NCBI RefSeq assembly: GCF_003970675.1
Contig: NZ_CP034562.1
Location: 2,666,001 to 2,730,000, forward strand
DNA from: Flammeovirga pectinis
GTDB taxonomy: Bacteria; Bacteroidota; Bacteroidia; Cytophagales; Flammeovirgaceae
Direction of reading: 5' to 3'
DNA: 64,000 bases
A program made the position numbers and the translations under genes. Below, in pieces: positions 43,942-53,362 of this stretch. Under the pieces are notes generated by a model. That model was not told the DNA's origin. It saw only the letters and a program-made list of their open reading frames with translations, and ran no database searches. The stretch's first letter is position 1, and each line of letters starts with the position of its first letter.

Positions 43942-46038
43942 TTAAAATACATCTACTACACCACTTCCACCTTGTTGATTTCCATTTTTATTTTTACTCT
44001 TTTTAGGGTTTGATCCTAGTCTATAACGGAAAGTGACTCTTAGAATACGAGAATCCCAATCGTATGTTTTATGCTCTGAAAAAGTTGGTTGACTTCTACT
44101 CATAACATAACGTTGTGTATCAAGAGCATCATCAAAAGAAAGTACTAGACTACCTTTCCCTTCCCAAATTGACTGAGAAATTGATGTATTGATAAAATAT
44201 CTTTTATATACATCACCTTGAGGATTCTTTTGTGGAGAAAGGTAAGTGCCCGACATCATAAATTGAGCACCTTTCCATAATTTCATATTAGACGTTACAG
44301 TCGTGCTCCAGTTGTAACTTGTTTGATATACATTTGGATCAATATTTCGTCCATCAATCATTGCATAAAAAATGTTTACATTGGTGTTAACATTCCACCA
44401 TTTGTTTACTTCTACATCTGCAATTAATTCTATACCGGCACTAGATGATTTGTCCATATTTTCTACACTGTTCACCATTACGCCATCTTCACCTTCATGT
44501 GTATACCACATTGCAGGGTCTTGATTTAATTTATAATATACCGATCCTTTAAAATTGAATTTCTCTTTATCTAAACTATAGCCCAATTCAAAAGCATCCA
44601 TAAAAGAAGCATCTAAATCTGGGTTACCTTGTCTTATATAACTTGGATTAGAATAATCTACAAAAGGGTTAATCATTCTCATACCTGGGCGTTGTACCTT
44701 TTTACTGTACGAGAAAAATATGTTATCAATGTCCGATAAGTCTTGCTTTAAATTAATACTTGGGTAAACTTTAAAATAATTGTTTTCGTAAACGTCGCCA
44801 GGAGTTTCATCCAAATACGACCTAATCATAGTTTGTTCTGCTCTAACTCCAAACTGATAAGTAAATTTATTTTTTGTGCCCGAAACCATCACATAGCCAG
44901 CGGCAACATATTCGTTATAATTAAATACATTATTTCTACTATCTGTAGGCTGAAAACTTTCTGAATTATCATCCCAATTTTCAACATACAAGCCGTCACT
45001 TTTACTTCGTATGGTTGTTTTAACACCCGTTTCTAAGCGTAGACCTCGATTTAAATTTCTTGCATAATCTGTCTGAAAAGAAAAATTATTAAATGTAGCA
45101 GCTTTATTGTTTAACTCATAAAACCCTAATGTTTTATCAATATCTACATTACCTGCTGCATAAGCTGTACTTATTGCTAACTCCTCTCCTTCTCTATCTG
45201 TTGTATGTATATAATCTACTCTTGCTTCACCTTTAAATTTAGATCCATCCATATTGTTATGCTGAAAATCGGTATCCGGCATTCCATCATTTATAGTAGT
45301 CACAGTAGATAAATCTCCTCCTCTAGTCCAATCTACTTTCACAAAATTGGTAGAAACACTCAAGTTATTTTTTTCATTAAAAGCATATTCTCCCCCTAAT
45401 TGGAAATTATGTTTCTGAAATCCGTTATACCCCTCAAATGTTTGGTCTGTATTTTTCAATGGTTCATTATCTCCAAAATTCTTAAGGTTAGCATCCATAG
45501 TTGCACCTCTAGATTCTTGTTTAAAATTATAAGAAGTATTGAATGAGAATTTCCCATCTTGCTGCTGAAAGCCAATTCCGGCATCATACCTATCTTGACC
45601 AGCAGAACCAATCATAACGTTGGCAGAAGAGTTCTTTATATTATTTGATTTTACTGCAATGTTTATAATTCCAGAAGCTCCGTCCGCATCGTATCTAGCA
45701 GATGGGTTCGAAATTATATCAATATATTCAATATCTCCTACTAAAATTTGTTCTAAAATCGGCCCATATTCACCAGACTGACTGGCAGGCCTATTGTTCA
45801 AAAATACCTGAACAGATTGGTCATTTCTATAGCTTACAACTCCCTCTGCACTTACATCTACAGCTGGAATAAGCTTTAAAGCATCTAATGCATTACCATC
45901 TACTATTTTTATATTATCTCCAATTATGTAACGGTCATTACTAGTTGTAGACTTTTTTTGGCCTTTATTTTCATCTTGTGCAAAGGCTGAAGTAGTGATT
46001 AAAAATAAAATTGAAAAATTAAGTAAGTGTCGTAGCAT
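43942..46038 (-). CDS. Outer membrane beta-barrel receptor-like protein (TonB-dependent type)
   Basis: 698 aa. Signal peptide 1-20 (TSAFAQ). A plug-like domain follows (about 35-125: IVDGNALDALKLIPAVDVSAEGVV, VQVFLNNRPAS, YIDIISNPSARYDADGASGIINI), then a barrel of Bacteroidota outer-membrane family type (OMP_b-brl-like). It lacks the usual carboxypeptidase-like N-domain found in most of its relatives. Such proteins are thought to import ligands or aid lipoprotein surface display; the substrate is unknown. The tail is Lys/Asn/Gly rich. The lipoprotein gene downstream may be a partner. Confidence 0.87.
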   Translation of the reverse strand: MLRHLLNFSILFLITTSAFAQDENKGQKKSTTSNDRYIIGDNIKIVDGNALDALKLIPAVDVSAEGVVSYRNDQSVQVFLNNRPASQSGEYGPILEQILVGDIEYIDIISNPSARYDADGASGIINIAVKSNNIKNSSANVMIGSAGQDRYDAGIGFQQQDGKFSFNTSYNFKQESRGATMDANLKNFGDNEPLKNTDQTFEGYNGFQKHNFQLGGEYAFNEKNNLSVSTNFVKVDWTRGGDLSTVTTINDGMPDTDFQHNNMDGSKFKGEARVDYIHTTDREGEELAISTAYAAGNVDIDKTLGFYELNNKAATFNNFSFQTDYARNLNRGLRLETGVKTTIRSKSDGLYVENWDDNSESFQPTDSRNNVFNYNEYVAAGYVMVSGTKNKFTYQFGVRAEQTMIRSYLDETPGDVYENNYFKVYPSINLKQDLSDIDNIFFSYSKKVQRPGMRMINPFVDYSNPSYIRQGNPDLDASFMDAFELGYSLDKEKFNFKGSVYYKLNQDPAMWYTHEGEDGVMVNSVENMDKSSSAGIELIADVEVNKWWNVNTNVNIFYAMIDGRNIDPNVYQTSYNWSTTVTSNMKLWKGAQFMMSGTYLSPQKNPQGDVYKRYFINTSISQSIWEGKGSLVLSFDDALDTQRYVMSRSQPTFSEHKTYDWDSRILRVTFRYRLGSNPKKSKNKNGNQQGGSGVVDVF

Positions 46039-46111
46039 TATTTTAATTGTTTGATATAAAACTACGTAGTCGATTAATAAATAGATTACATTATTTAATC
46101 CTGTTAAGAAT

Positions 46112-46146
46112 AAACCCCTAAAATATTAATATACTTTAGGGGTTTT
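46112..46146 (-). terminator. Terminator after the DUF350 operon
   Basis: Perfect 11-bp stem AAACCCCTAAA / TTTAGGGGTTT with a 12-base AT loop, 35 bases past the DUF350 stop. The minus-strand T-run is short. Confidence 0.65.
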
Positions 46147-46180
46147 AGAGTGTTTTAACAAGTTAGCAATCAAACATACA

Positions 46181-47035
46181 CTAAAGAAGAAAAACCATTA
46201 AACATGCAAACATAACATTAGCACAGCAATCTAAAACACCAATTCCTACATTTTTATCTTCTACTAATTCGTGTCGTAAAGCCGATTTTGGTATAATTAC
46301 TTTATCAAATAAATAACTTGCTAAAAACAATAAAACAATCATTATTCCGCCATCAATAAACATGGCTAAAAACGTTTGTTTCCAGCCCATAAATTCTTGA
46401 CCAATTGCTGTCATTACAATAAGACCAATTGCTAGCATTTTCCCTGTAACACTAAAAGCTATTGCAAGGTTTCCTGCCTTTAATTCTTCTTGTATGTTAT
46501 ATGTTGATGCATTTATATATCCTTTTGTATAGAGCACTAAAAATGCTTGGCCTACCAGGTAAAAAACTAAGGCGTTTACAGGCCCTCCTCCTTCTCCAGA
46601 AATTGCACTTGCTATCATTAAACCAGAAGCTACATAAGATGCTGTTTGTATTAGACCAATCGAAACGTTTCTGTTATCAACTATCTCTTTTACATTTACT
46701 ATATGACTAAAGATTAATTTATCGTTGATAATTCTTGAGATCAACATTGCAATTATGCCTCCTATAGAATAGCTTAAAACAGCAATAACATCATTCATCA
46801 AACCATTTGATGGACCAATCATTGCCCCAATATATACTATCGATACTCCTAAAAAATACCCTGCCATAGATACTCCATAAGCTACATTGTCTTTTTCCGT
46901 AAGTTCTTTATTCACATCATCTTTTACAACTAAGCCTTTAAAGACTCTTGCAAATGCAAGTACCACGCTAAATAGGACAACATATATTAGGTTTACACCC
47001 CATTGTTCCAAGTCAAAATGTATTAATTCTCTCAT
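46181..47035 (-). CDS. Double DUF350 membrane protein
   Basis: 284 aa with about eight hydrophobic helices in two DUF350 modules (YjfL type). Module one has DNVAYGVSMAGYFLGVSIVYIGA and module two GNLAIAFSVTGKMLAIGLIVMTA; the sequence ends DKNVGIGVLDCCANVMFACLMVFLL. Fused double-DUF350 forms are common. The function is unknown, but DUF350 genes recur beside polyamine-synthase-like and flavin oxidase genes. It is the last gene of a three-gene operon, 4 bases after the FAD oxidoreductase. Confidence 0.9.
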   Translation of the reverse strand: MRELIHFDLEQWGVNLIYVVLFSVVLAFARVFKGLVVKDDVNKELTEKDNVAYGVSMAGYFLGVSIVYIGAMIGPSNGLMNDVIAVLSYSIGGIIAMLISRIINDKLIFSHIVNVKEIVDNRNVSIGLIQTASYVASGLMIASAISGEGGGPVNALVFYLVGQAFLVLYTKGYINASTYNIQEELKAGNLAIAFSVTGKMLAIGLIVMTAIGQEFMGWKQTFLAMFIDGGIMIVLLFLASYLFDKVIIPKSALRHELVEDKNVGIGVLDCCANVMFACLMVFLL

Positions 47036-47039
47036 AGTT

Positions 47040-48557
47040 TTAAGATTTAAGTGTGTTTATTGCTGATATTCCAGAATCAATTGCTTCAATTAAAAAAGGT
47101 AATCTACCATTGTCAACTCCTGCAAAAACCAAATTTTTATATGGTCTATTCTTATTTTTATCTTGCTTTAAATAATTTACTGTAGGTATTGGCATTCCAT
47201 GTCCTAATGCATGCATAAAAACTTTTTCAATACCTTCTTTAAAAATCAGATTGTCTACCTTAAGAAAAGTAGCAATGTTTTCAATGGTATAATTTACAAA
47301 ATCATTTTGTTGATTTTCAATGGTTATTAGTTTTTCTCTGTCAGAATCGGGAAAACAATAATATGCAGTAAGTACTCTGTACTCTTCCGTTTTTTGTGTA
47401 GAAGAATCAACAAAGCCTAAAAACTTCCAATCGCTACTTAAAACTTCGTTTTGCCATGCTCCAAGAGGTATAGTAGTATTCTTTTTCAACAGAATATTTA
47501 CAACTAACCAAGGAGCTGTTTTTTGATCTTTAAAAGGTTGATACAATGGCTTACATATATACTTTAAAGCATGTTTCTGCCCTGCATAAATAATATTTTT
47601 AGTATTAATTAGATTGATTTTTTGATTCTGTACATCAATAACTTCAACCTTAAATGTCCCATCTTCTAAATGTTCAATTCCACGTACTATATGATTTAAT
47701 TTACATTTCTGTGTAGGTAAACTATCCAATAATTTATCGATAAAATATGCATTCCCTTGAGGTGGTGAAAAAGTACTTGCCCATTTATAATCATTTGGTC
47801 TGACTGCGTAATAAGAAATTCCAGCTAATGCAGAAATCACATTTGCATCAGCCCCAAAATCATCTTTTAAATGATAATCAACACCTAAAAGAAACTCCTC
47901 TGATAATGCTACATCCTGAATGGATAACCAATGAGCAAATGTCATAGTATCCAAATACATTAATTCATCTGATATTAAAGAAGTAGGTAAAGTAATTTTA
48001 TCAAAGAACTCTTCTATTAATGCGTAAAACTTTTCTTCGGATTCTAAATCAAAAAATACATCGTCATAGTACTCTCCTTTATAAGAGCACCACGATAAAT
48101 CATCTTTATTGATAAGGTATTCTTTATCAACAAATTCATATATCTCTCCTTCTTTCTGAATTACGCCAAGTTCTAGTAATACGTTTAATGCATCTGTTCC
48201 AAATTTATTTGGATAACTCATATCATAATGTGCACCTTGAGCAAACCTCGTATTTTTATAATTTTCTGCAGATGAACTCCCTCCAAACCTATCGGATAAT
48301 TCAAATAATAAATAATCCTGCCCTTTCAGTTTGTAAGCTGATGTTAAGCCTGAAACACCTCCACCTACAATTATATAATCTACATTTTGTTGTTTTACTT
48401 TTGGATATAAAAGACTTTCCATGACAGTATGACCAACCTTTTGATCTGAACGAAAAGTAACCTCAAAAGGTAATGTAGACGAGTTTTCACCTTTACAACC
48501 ATACAAATAAGAAAACATTGCAGTTGAAGATAATTTGATAAAGTTTCTGCGTTTCAT
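47040..48557 (-). CDS. Exported FAD-dependent amine oxidoreductase-like protein
   Basis: 505 aa. The N-terminus MKRRNFIKLSSTAMFSYLYGC combines a twin-arginine-like motif with a lipobox (C21), so it is likely exported folded and lipid-anchored. Residues 60-90 form the FAD-binding Rossmann motif (DYIIVGGGVSGLTSAYKL, E86), followed by DRFGGSS, typical of flavin amine oxidases and phytoene-desaturase-like enzymes. The C-terminal FAGVDNGRLPFLIEAIDSG is the second FAD-contact motif. Substrate unknown; amines or polyamines are plausible given the DUF350 neighbour. Spacing of 4 bases on both sides shows a tight operon. Confidence 0.87.
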   Translation of the reverse strand: MKRRNFIKLSSTAMFSYLYGCKGENSSTLPFEVTFRSDQKVGHTVMESLLYPKVKQQNVDYIIVGGGVSGLTSAYKLKGQDYLLFELSDRFGGSSSAENYKNTRFAQGAHYDMSYPNKFGTDALNVLLELGVIQKEGEIYEFVDKEYLINKDDLSWCSYKGEYYDDVFFDLESEEKFYALIEEFFDKITLPTSLISDELMYLDTMTFAHWLSIQDVALSEEFLLGVDYHLKDDFGADANVISALAGISYYAVRPNDYKWASTFSPPQGNAYFIDKLLDSLPTQKCKLNHIVRGIEHLEDGTFKVEVIDVQNQKINLINTKNIIYAGQKHALKYICKPLYQPFKDQKTAPWLVVNILLKKNTTIPLGAWQNEVLSSDWKFLGFVDSSTQKTEEYRVLTAYYCFPDSDREKLITIENQQNDFVNYTIENIATFLKVDNLIFKEGIEKVFMHALGHGMPIPTVNYLKQDKNKNRPYKNLVFAGVDNGRLPFLIEAIDSGISAINTLKS

Positions 48558-48561
48558 TGGT

Positions 48562-49506
48562 TTATCTTGGTGTAAATATTTTTTTAATCATAGGGTTAGT
48601 ATTCCCTTTCCAAATTACTCCGTCTAATAGGTAATGTGTTACTTGTGGTAATGATAAAAATGCAATTAAGAATCCTCTTAAGTAAGCTGAATCAATAAAA
48701 ATTTGCCAATCCCCAAAAACATCCTGTTTCTCATAATTTATAAAAACATCCCATAGAAACTCCTCTCCTAAACCTAAAAATAAGCAGATTAAAAACATCC
48801 AAAGAATGCTAATCACTATAATTTTTGTAGGCTGTTTATGTTGCTGAATATTCTTTTTTTCTTCTACATAGTAAAAGACTAAAGCCATATAAGGTATACC
48901 ATGAGCAACAACATTGGTTAGGGTAAATGAGAAATCCGAATTAAAATAAACTATCCCTAACCACCATGTTCCAACAGTAGATAAGCCCCATAATATTTTA
49001 CCAAAAGGTAATACTAATGCATTTTTTCTTGCCATTAAAACATGATCAGCAACCCATACTATTACTAGAAAAAAATAAATAAAATTGCCAATGGTAACCG
49101 ATACCTCCGGAACAAGAGGGTAAATCAAAAAGTCTCCTTTAACAAACCAACTAAATGCTCTATCACCTAAAATATGCCATACTAAAACGGGGTAAAGTGT
49201 AGCAATATAAATAAAGGCTTTATCAGAAATCCATCTTAATTCAGGAAATTTCATTTTAGATTTATAAAGCATTAAAAACCCAAACTGCTGACGAATAAAG
49301 TGGAATAATGCAAAATAGGCTATTACTCTCCAAAATAAATGTTCAGAATAAGTACTTAAAATACCTACAACAATAAAAGCAACCATGGGAAGAAGCCATA
49401 GTTGCTTTTTATATCTTTTCCTTTCCTCTACATCGAGGTAAGTTCTAAAAATTGTACTCCAAACGTGAGTTACATCTATACCCAAAACAAAAATCCCCAT
49501 ATCCAT
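48562..49506 (-). CDS. Multi-pass membrane protein with conserved His residues (N-terminus apparently frameshifted)
   Basis: 314 aa as the open frame stands, with seven to eight hydrophobic helices. Conserved-looking motifs carry His within or near helices: GIDVTHVWSTIFRTYLD, YFALFHFIRQQFGF, VVAHGIPYMALVFYY and LPQVTHYLLDGVIWK. These suggest metal or heme binding, but I cannot name the family. The frame starts abruptly inside a helix. An overlapping 46-codon frame (49476-49616) encodes a matching hydrophobic N-terminus ending PLWIWGFLF, so the natural protein is probably about 350 aa and interrupted by a one-base shift near 49480-49500. First gene of the operon with the FAD enzyme. Confidence 0.8.
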   Translation of the reverse strand: MDMGIFVLGIDVTHVWSTIFRTYLDVEERKRYKKQLWLLPMVAFIVVGILSTYSEHLFWRVIAYFALFHFIRQQFGFLMLYKSKMKFPELRWISDKAFIYIATLYPVLVWHILGDRAFSWFVKGDFLIYPLVPEVSVTIGNFIYFFLVIVWVADHVLMARKNALVLPFGKILWGLSTVGTWWLGIVYFNSDFSFTLTNVVAHGIPYMALVFYYVEEKKNIQQHKQPTKIIVISILWMFLICLFLGLGEEFLWDVFINYEKQDVFGDWQIFIDSAYLRGFLIAFLSLPQVTHYLLDGVIWKGNTNPMIKKIFTPR

Positions 49507-49616
49507 AAAGGAATAGTCCCTTCGAATTGAGCATCAAATAAGAAACAGATTAACCATGTTAACCCAATTGGTAAAAATAAAAAAGTTAGATCTAGTTTCT
49601 TATTAAAAAGCCACAT
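49476..49616 (-). other. Displaced N-terminal coding fragment of the membrane protein
   Basis: A 46-codon frame from ATG 49616 (MWLFNKKLDLTFLFLPIGL...) to TAG at 49476-49478. It encodes one membrane helix and an FDAQFEGTIPLWIWGFLF segment, and overlaps the start of the next frame by 31 bases. Joining the two frames by a single inserted base in the T/G-rich stretch gives WGFLVLGIDVTHVWS, a smooth join. The frames are therefore parts of one gene, split by a mutation, a sequencing error or, less likely, programmed frameshifting. Confidence 0.65.
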
Positions 49617-49674
49617 TAGATATGTGTTTAAAAATGATATTTTGTATTGAATATATTAAAATTACATCATTTTA

Positions 49675-50433
49675 TTATCTTGTAAAAACCCATTCATCTC
49701 CTTTAGATAATTCTTCATTAAAAGAATATCCTTCTGTATTAAAACCTTTAATATCTTCTGGATTAGATAGTTTCTGATCTATAATATACCTTACCATCAT
49801 TCCTCTTGCTTTTTTAGCAAAGAAGCTGATCACTTTATATTTATCATTCTTAAAATCTTTAAACACAGGTGTAATAATTCTAGCTTTTAAAGCTTTCTTA
49901 TCCACTGCTTTAAAATACTCATTAGAAGCTAAGTTTATTAAAACCTCATTTTCTTCTAATTCGGCGTTTAAAGACGTTGTTACTGTATCTTTCCAAAAAG
50001 AATACAAATTAGTATTCCCTTCTATTCCCCATTTTGTACCCATCTCTAAACGATAAGGTTGCATTAAATCCATTGGTTTTAAAACACCATACAATCCAGA
50101 TAAAATACGTAAATGATCTTGCGTAAATTCTTGTTGATCTGGAGTTAATGTATAAGCATCTAAACCAATGTAGACATCTCCTTTAAAAGCATAAAGTGCT
50201 TGTCTTGCCACTTCTTTATTAAAGTCCTTTTCCCAAACATCAAACCTTTCTTTATTTAAATCAGCCAATTTTGGAGAAATAGACATTAGATCACCAATCT
50301 GTGCAGCAGATAATTTTTTAAGAGATTTAACTAACTTTTCGGACTGCTTTAAAAAGCGAGGAGTACTTGAAAGGGTTGTAGAAAATGATGTTTCATAATC
50401 TAAACTCTTTGCTGGTGAAATAACAAATTTCAT
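49675..50433 (-). CDS. yaaA: Peroxide stress protein YaaA
   Basis: 252 aa, UPF0246/DUF328 family at full length. In E. coli YaaA lowers free iron and limits Fenton damage under H2O2 stress. Signature stretches: MKFVISPAKSLDYE at the start, GLYGVLKPMDLMQPYRLEMGTKW in the middle, SFFAKKARGMMVRYII and FNTEGYSFNEELSKGDEWVF at the end. It is cytoplasmic and seems to be a single gene. Confidence 0.96.
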   Translation of the reverse strand: MKFVISPAKSLDYETSFSTTLSSTPRFLKQSEKLVKSLKKLSAAQIGDLMSISPKLADLNKERFDVWEKDFNKEVARQALYAFKGDVYIGLDAYTLTPDQQEFTQDHLRILSGLYGVLKPMDLMQPYRLEMGTKWGIEGNTNLYSFWKDTVTTSLNAELEENEVLINLASNEYFKAVDKKALKARIITPVFKDFKNDKYKVISFFAKKARGMMVRYIIDQKLSNPEDIKGFNTEGYSFNEELSKGDEWVFTR

Positions 50434-50533
50434 ATATGTATTTTTTCTTTGTATCTAATTTTATGATGCAATTTAAAAGATACCTTTATTGAATACCAAT
50501 TGATACTATTTATAGTTGTATAAATAATACTAA

Positions 50534-50938
50534 TTAAGGCTGTACTACTTTTTTATCTGCTGCTTTCCAACCTTTAATTCCACCTTCAAGATCTACTACA
50601 TCTGTAAATCCTAACTCTTGCAGTTGTGCTTTTGCCCTTGCACTTCTACCACCAGATTTACAAAACACCATAACTGTTTTGCTTTTATCTAATGTACTTA
50701 CTTTTGGTACAAAGCTATCGTCTAGTACATTAATATTATTAGCTCCTTCTATTGTACCAGAATTATACTCTGCTGGTGTTCTTACATCTATAATAATTGC
50801 CTCGGGGTGTGCAGTTCTTATTTCTACAAATTCTGTTACCGTAACCTGAGGATCACTAGAAGAAGTTGGAGAACAACTCTGAAAAATGACGAACAAAAGG
50901 GCTGTAAACAAGCCTGAAAACTGTGTATTTAAATTCAT
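50534..50938 (-). CDS. Rhodanese-like domain lipoprotein
   Basis: 134 aa. Lipobox FQSC (C22) gives a lipid-anchored periplasmic protein. A single rhodanese domain follows (about 33-130): IIIDVRTPAEYNSGTIEGANNIN and the active-site loop CKSGGRSA with C93, which would carry a persulfide. The C-terminal helix ends in KGWKAADKKVV. It could transfer sulfur to thiols or cyanide; the physiological acceptor is unknown. Confidence 0.9.
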   Translation of the reverse strand: MNLNTQFSGLFTALLFVIFQSCSPTSSSDPQVTVTEFVEIRTAHPEAIIIDVRTPAEYNSGTIEGANNINVLDDSFVPKVSTLDKSKTVMVFCKSGGRSARAKAQLQELGFTDVVDLEGGIKGWKAADKKVVQP

Positions 50939-51114
50939 TTAAATTATAATTAACTGAAATTGAACAATATAATTACAATGGCACGATTTTAATTTTATTT
51001 TCACAACTAAATAAGCTATTTTTCGTGTACAATAGTTAACCAACCGATTGTAATTTATTTAACTAATGGAAGAACAAGTTATAGAAATGTTCTGAAATTA
51101 TTCAAAAACTTTGG

Positions 51115-51146
51115 TTGAAATAATACATAAAGATTTTTACCTTTTG
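51115..51146 (+). promoter_or_regulatory. Candidate promoter of rpoN
   Basis: TTG (51115-51117), a 20-base spacer, and TACCTTTTG (51138-51146), close to the Bacteroidota TTG/TAnnTTTG pattern with one extra T. It lies about 80 bases before the rpoN start codon. Confidence 0.4.
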
Positions 51147-51225
51147 TATTGCCTTTAATTATCTTTTATTGATTTATACAGTTATAATTCAGTAAGTCAT
51201 TTTTTAATTACGAACTTCAAGGACC

Positions 51226-52704
51226 ATGTTAAAACAGGCACAGAAGCTCAAGCAGACACAAACATTATCCCCGCAACAAATTCAATTTATTAAATTGTTG
51301 CAGGTGCCTACGATAGAGCTGGACAAACGTATTCAAGAAGAACTACAAGAAAACCCTATCTTAGAAGAAGGAAAAGAGTCTGATGAGAAAGAGAATGAAT
51401 TTGGTAATGAAGATTCAAGTTCCGAAGAAGCAGATTCTTCGGAAGATTTTGATGACATCCCCGACATTGACCCCATTGACGAGGTAAACCTCTCTGACTA
51501 TGTAGACAGAGATGATGTTGCCGGTTATAAAATGTACGGTGACGGTGATGTTGCTGACGACAAAGACCTACCTATACCTATGCATGAAACTTTAGGAGAT
51601 GTATTGCTAATGCAATTAAGCTTCTTAAAGTTAAATGAAGTAGAACAACATATTGGAGAGCAACTGATTGGTAGTATTGAAAGTGATGGCTATATACGCC
51701 GTCCCTTAGAAGCTATTGTAAATGACCTTGCTTTCTTACAAAATATTGAAACAGACCTAGCTCATGTTGAAAAGGTACTTGGCCGTATTCAACAATTTGA
51801 CCCTCCGGGAATTGGTGCTCGCTCATTACAAGAGTGTTTAGAGATTCAATTAAAGAAAAAAGACACAAACGAACCTATTGTAAAAATAGCGATCAAAATG
51901 ATTGTGTTGTGTTTTGAAGAATTTAAGAAAAAGCATTACACAAAAATACAAAAACGTTTAGGCATTGACGATGAGCAGATGAAAGATGCAATCGATATGA
52001 TTACTCATCTAAATCCTAAACCTGGCGGAGCAAATACTATGGTAGCTTCTGCCCAATTCCTTACTCCAGACTTTATTGTTAGAGAAGTGAATGGAAGATT
52101 AAACATATCTTTAAATGGTAAGAATGCTCCAGATTTAAGAGTAAGCCGTCAGTATGGTGATATGCTTGATGCTTATGACAAAACACCAAAAAAGACAAAG
52201 AAAATGCGTGAAGAGGTCCGTTTTGTTAAGCAAAAGCTTGATGCAGCAAAATGGTTCATCGATGCGATAAAACAGCGTCAAGACACTCTCTTACGTACCA
52301 TGCAAGCTATTATTGATTATCAAATGCCTTTTTTCTTAAGTGGAGATGAAGGGCAATTAAAACCTATGATCTTAAAAGATATTGCAGAAATTATTCAGAT
52401 GGATATTTCTACTGTATCTAGAGTAGCGAGTAGCAAAGTTGTTGAAACTGATTTTGGTATATATCCTCTAAAATATTTCTTCTCAGAAAGTATATCTACT
52501 GAAAGTGGAGAAGATGTAAGTAGTAAGCAGGTAAAATCTGTTTTACGAAACATGATAGAAAAAGAGGATAAACGCAAACCATTATCTGATGATAAATTAG
52601 AAAAACTTCTTCGTGTTAAAGGATATAATATTGCACGTAGAACTGTTGCTAAATATAGAGAACAAATGAACATTCCTGTAGCAAGAATGAGAAAAGAACT
52701 CTAA
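51226..52704 (+). CDS. rpoN: RNA polymerase sigma-54 factor
   Basis: 492 aa, full length. Region I is Gln/Leu rich (QTQTLSPQQIQFIKLLQVP, residues about 10-45) and contacts enhancer-binding ATPases. Region II is acidic (about 50-110, many Glu/Asp). The core-binding domain (about 120-340) follows, then the HTH (ISTVSRVASSKVV) and the RpoN box ARRTVAKYRE at 470-479, which reads the -24 element. No enhancer-binding activator lies in the window. A PAP2-like membrane gene follows after 7 bases in the same transcript. Confidence 0.97.
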   Translation: MLKQAQKLKQTQTLSPQQIQFIKLLQVPTIELDKRIQEELQENPILEEGKESDEKENEFGNEDSSSEEADSSEDFDDIPDIDPIDEVNLSDYVDRDDVAGYKMYGDGDVADDKDLPIPMHETLGDVLLMQLSFLKLNEVEQHIGEQLIGSIESDGYIRRPLEAIVNDLAFLQNIETDLAHVEKVLGRIQQFDPPGIGARSLQECLEIQLKKKDTNEPIVKIAIKMIVLCFEEFKKKHYTKIQKRLGIDDEQMKDAIDMITHLNPKPGGANTMVASAQFLTPDFIVREVNGRLNISLNGKNAPDLRVSRQYGDMLDAYDKTPKKTKKMREEVRFVKQKLDAAKWFIDAIKQRQDTLLRTMQAIIDYQMPFFLSGDEGQLKPMILKDIAEIIQMDISTVSRVASSKVVETDFGIYPLKYFFSESISTESGEDVSSKQVKSVLRNMIEKEDKRKPLSDDKLEKLLRVKGYNIARRTVAKYREQMNIPVARMRKEL

Positions 52705-52711
52705 TAATATT

Positions 52712-53362
52712 ATGGAAACTAAGAAAGTATTTAACACGATATCTGTTTTTTTACACCCCATTTTTATACCCTGCTTAATTGCGGGGTTGTTTCTTTTTGG
52801 AGTAAATGAAGCTCCTTGGCTTGATAATCAAGCAAGGTGGTCTTTGTTTAGCTTAATTGGAACAATTTCCACATTAATGCCAATTAGTTTCCTTCTTCTT
52901 ATGCAACGTTTTGGCATAATAGAATCTCCACATTTACATAGTAGAGATGAGCGTTCCTTTGCTTTGTCTGTAATGGTAGTATCATTTGGCCTAATCTGTT
53001 ACATACTCTATGTAAAGATCAATGTAAGTACTGCAATGAACATTGCATTTACAGCTGTTACTATTACATTGATAATTGCCAATATTGCAAACTTTATAGA
53101 TAAGATTAGTTTACATGCAATCGGCATGGCTGGTTTAGCAGGTATTTTACTCTATTTCATAACAGAGGAAACGAATGCAAATATTATTCTTTTTGATGCT
53201 TTTGGATTTAGTTTAATTCTTCTTGGATTATCAATGACAGCCCGATTGTATTTAAAAGCGCACACGCAATATCAAGTGTATGCTGGAGCTATATTAGGCT
53301 TTTTCAGTGGGTATTTTGGAGCTATTTTAGGTGGTATGATGTTTAGTGAAAATCTAATCTAA
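52712..53362 (+). CDS. PAP2-like conserved membrane protein
   Basis: 216 aa with six hydrophobic helices. KISLHAIGMAGLAGI and ARLYLKAHTQYQVYAGAILGF resemble the His-containing motifs of PAP2-type lipid phosphatases, though the full KxxxxxxRP motif is not evident, so catalysis is uncertain. It follows rpoN by 7 bases and is likely co-transcribed. Its end overlaps the convergent response regulator gene by 9 bases. Confidence 0.75.
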   Translation: METKKVFNTISVFLHPIFIPCLIAGLFLFGVNEAPWLDNQARWSLFSLIGTISTLMPISFLLLMQRFGIIESPHLHSRDERSFALSVMVVSFGLICYILYVKINVSTAMNIAFTAVTITLIIANIANFIDKISLHAIGMAGLAGILLYFITEETNANIILFDAFGFSLILLGLSMTARLYLKAHTQYQVYAGAILGFFSGYFGAILGGMMFSENLI

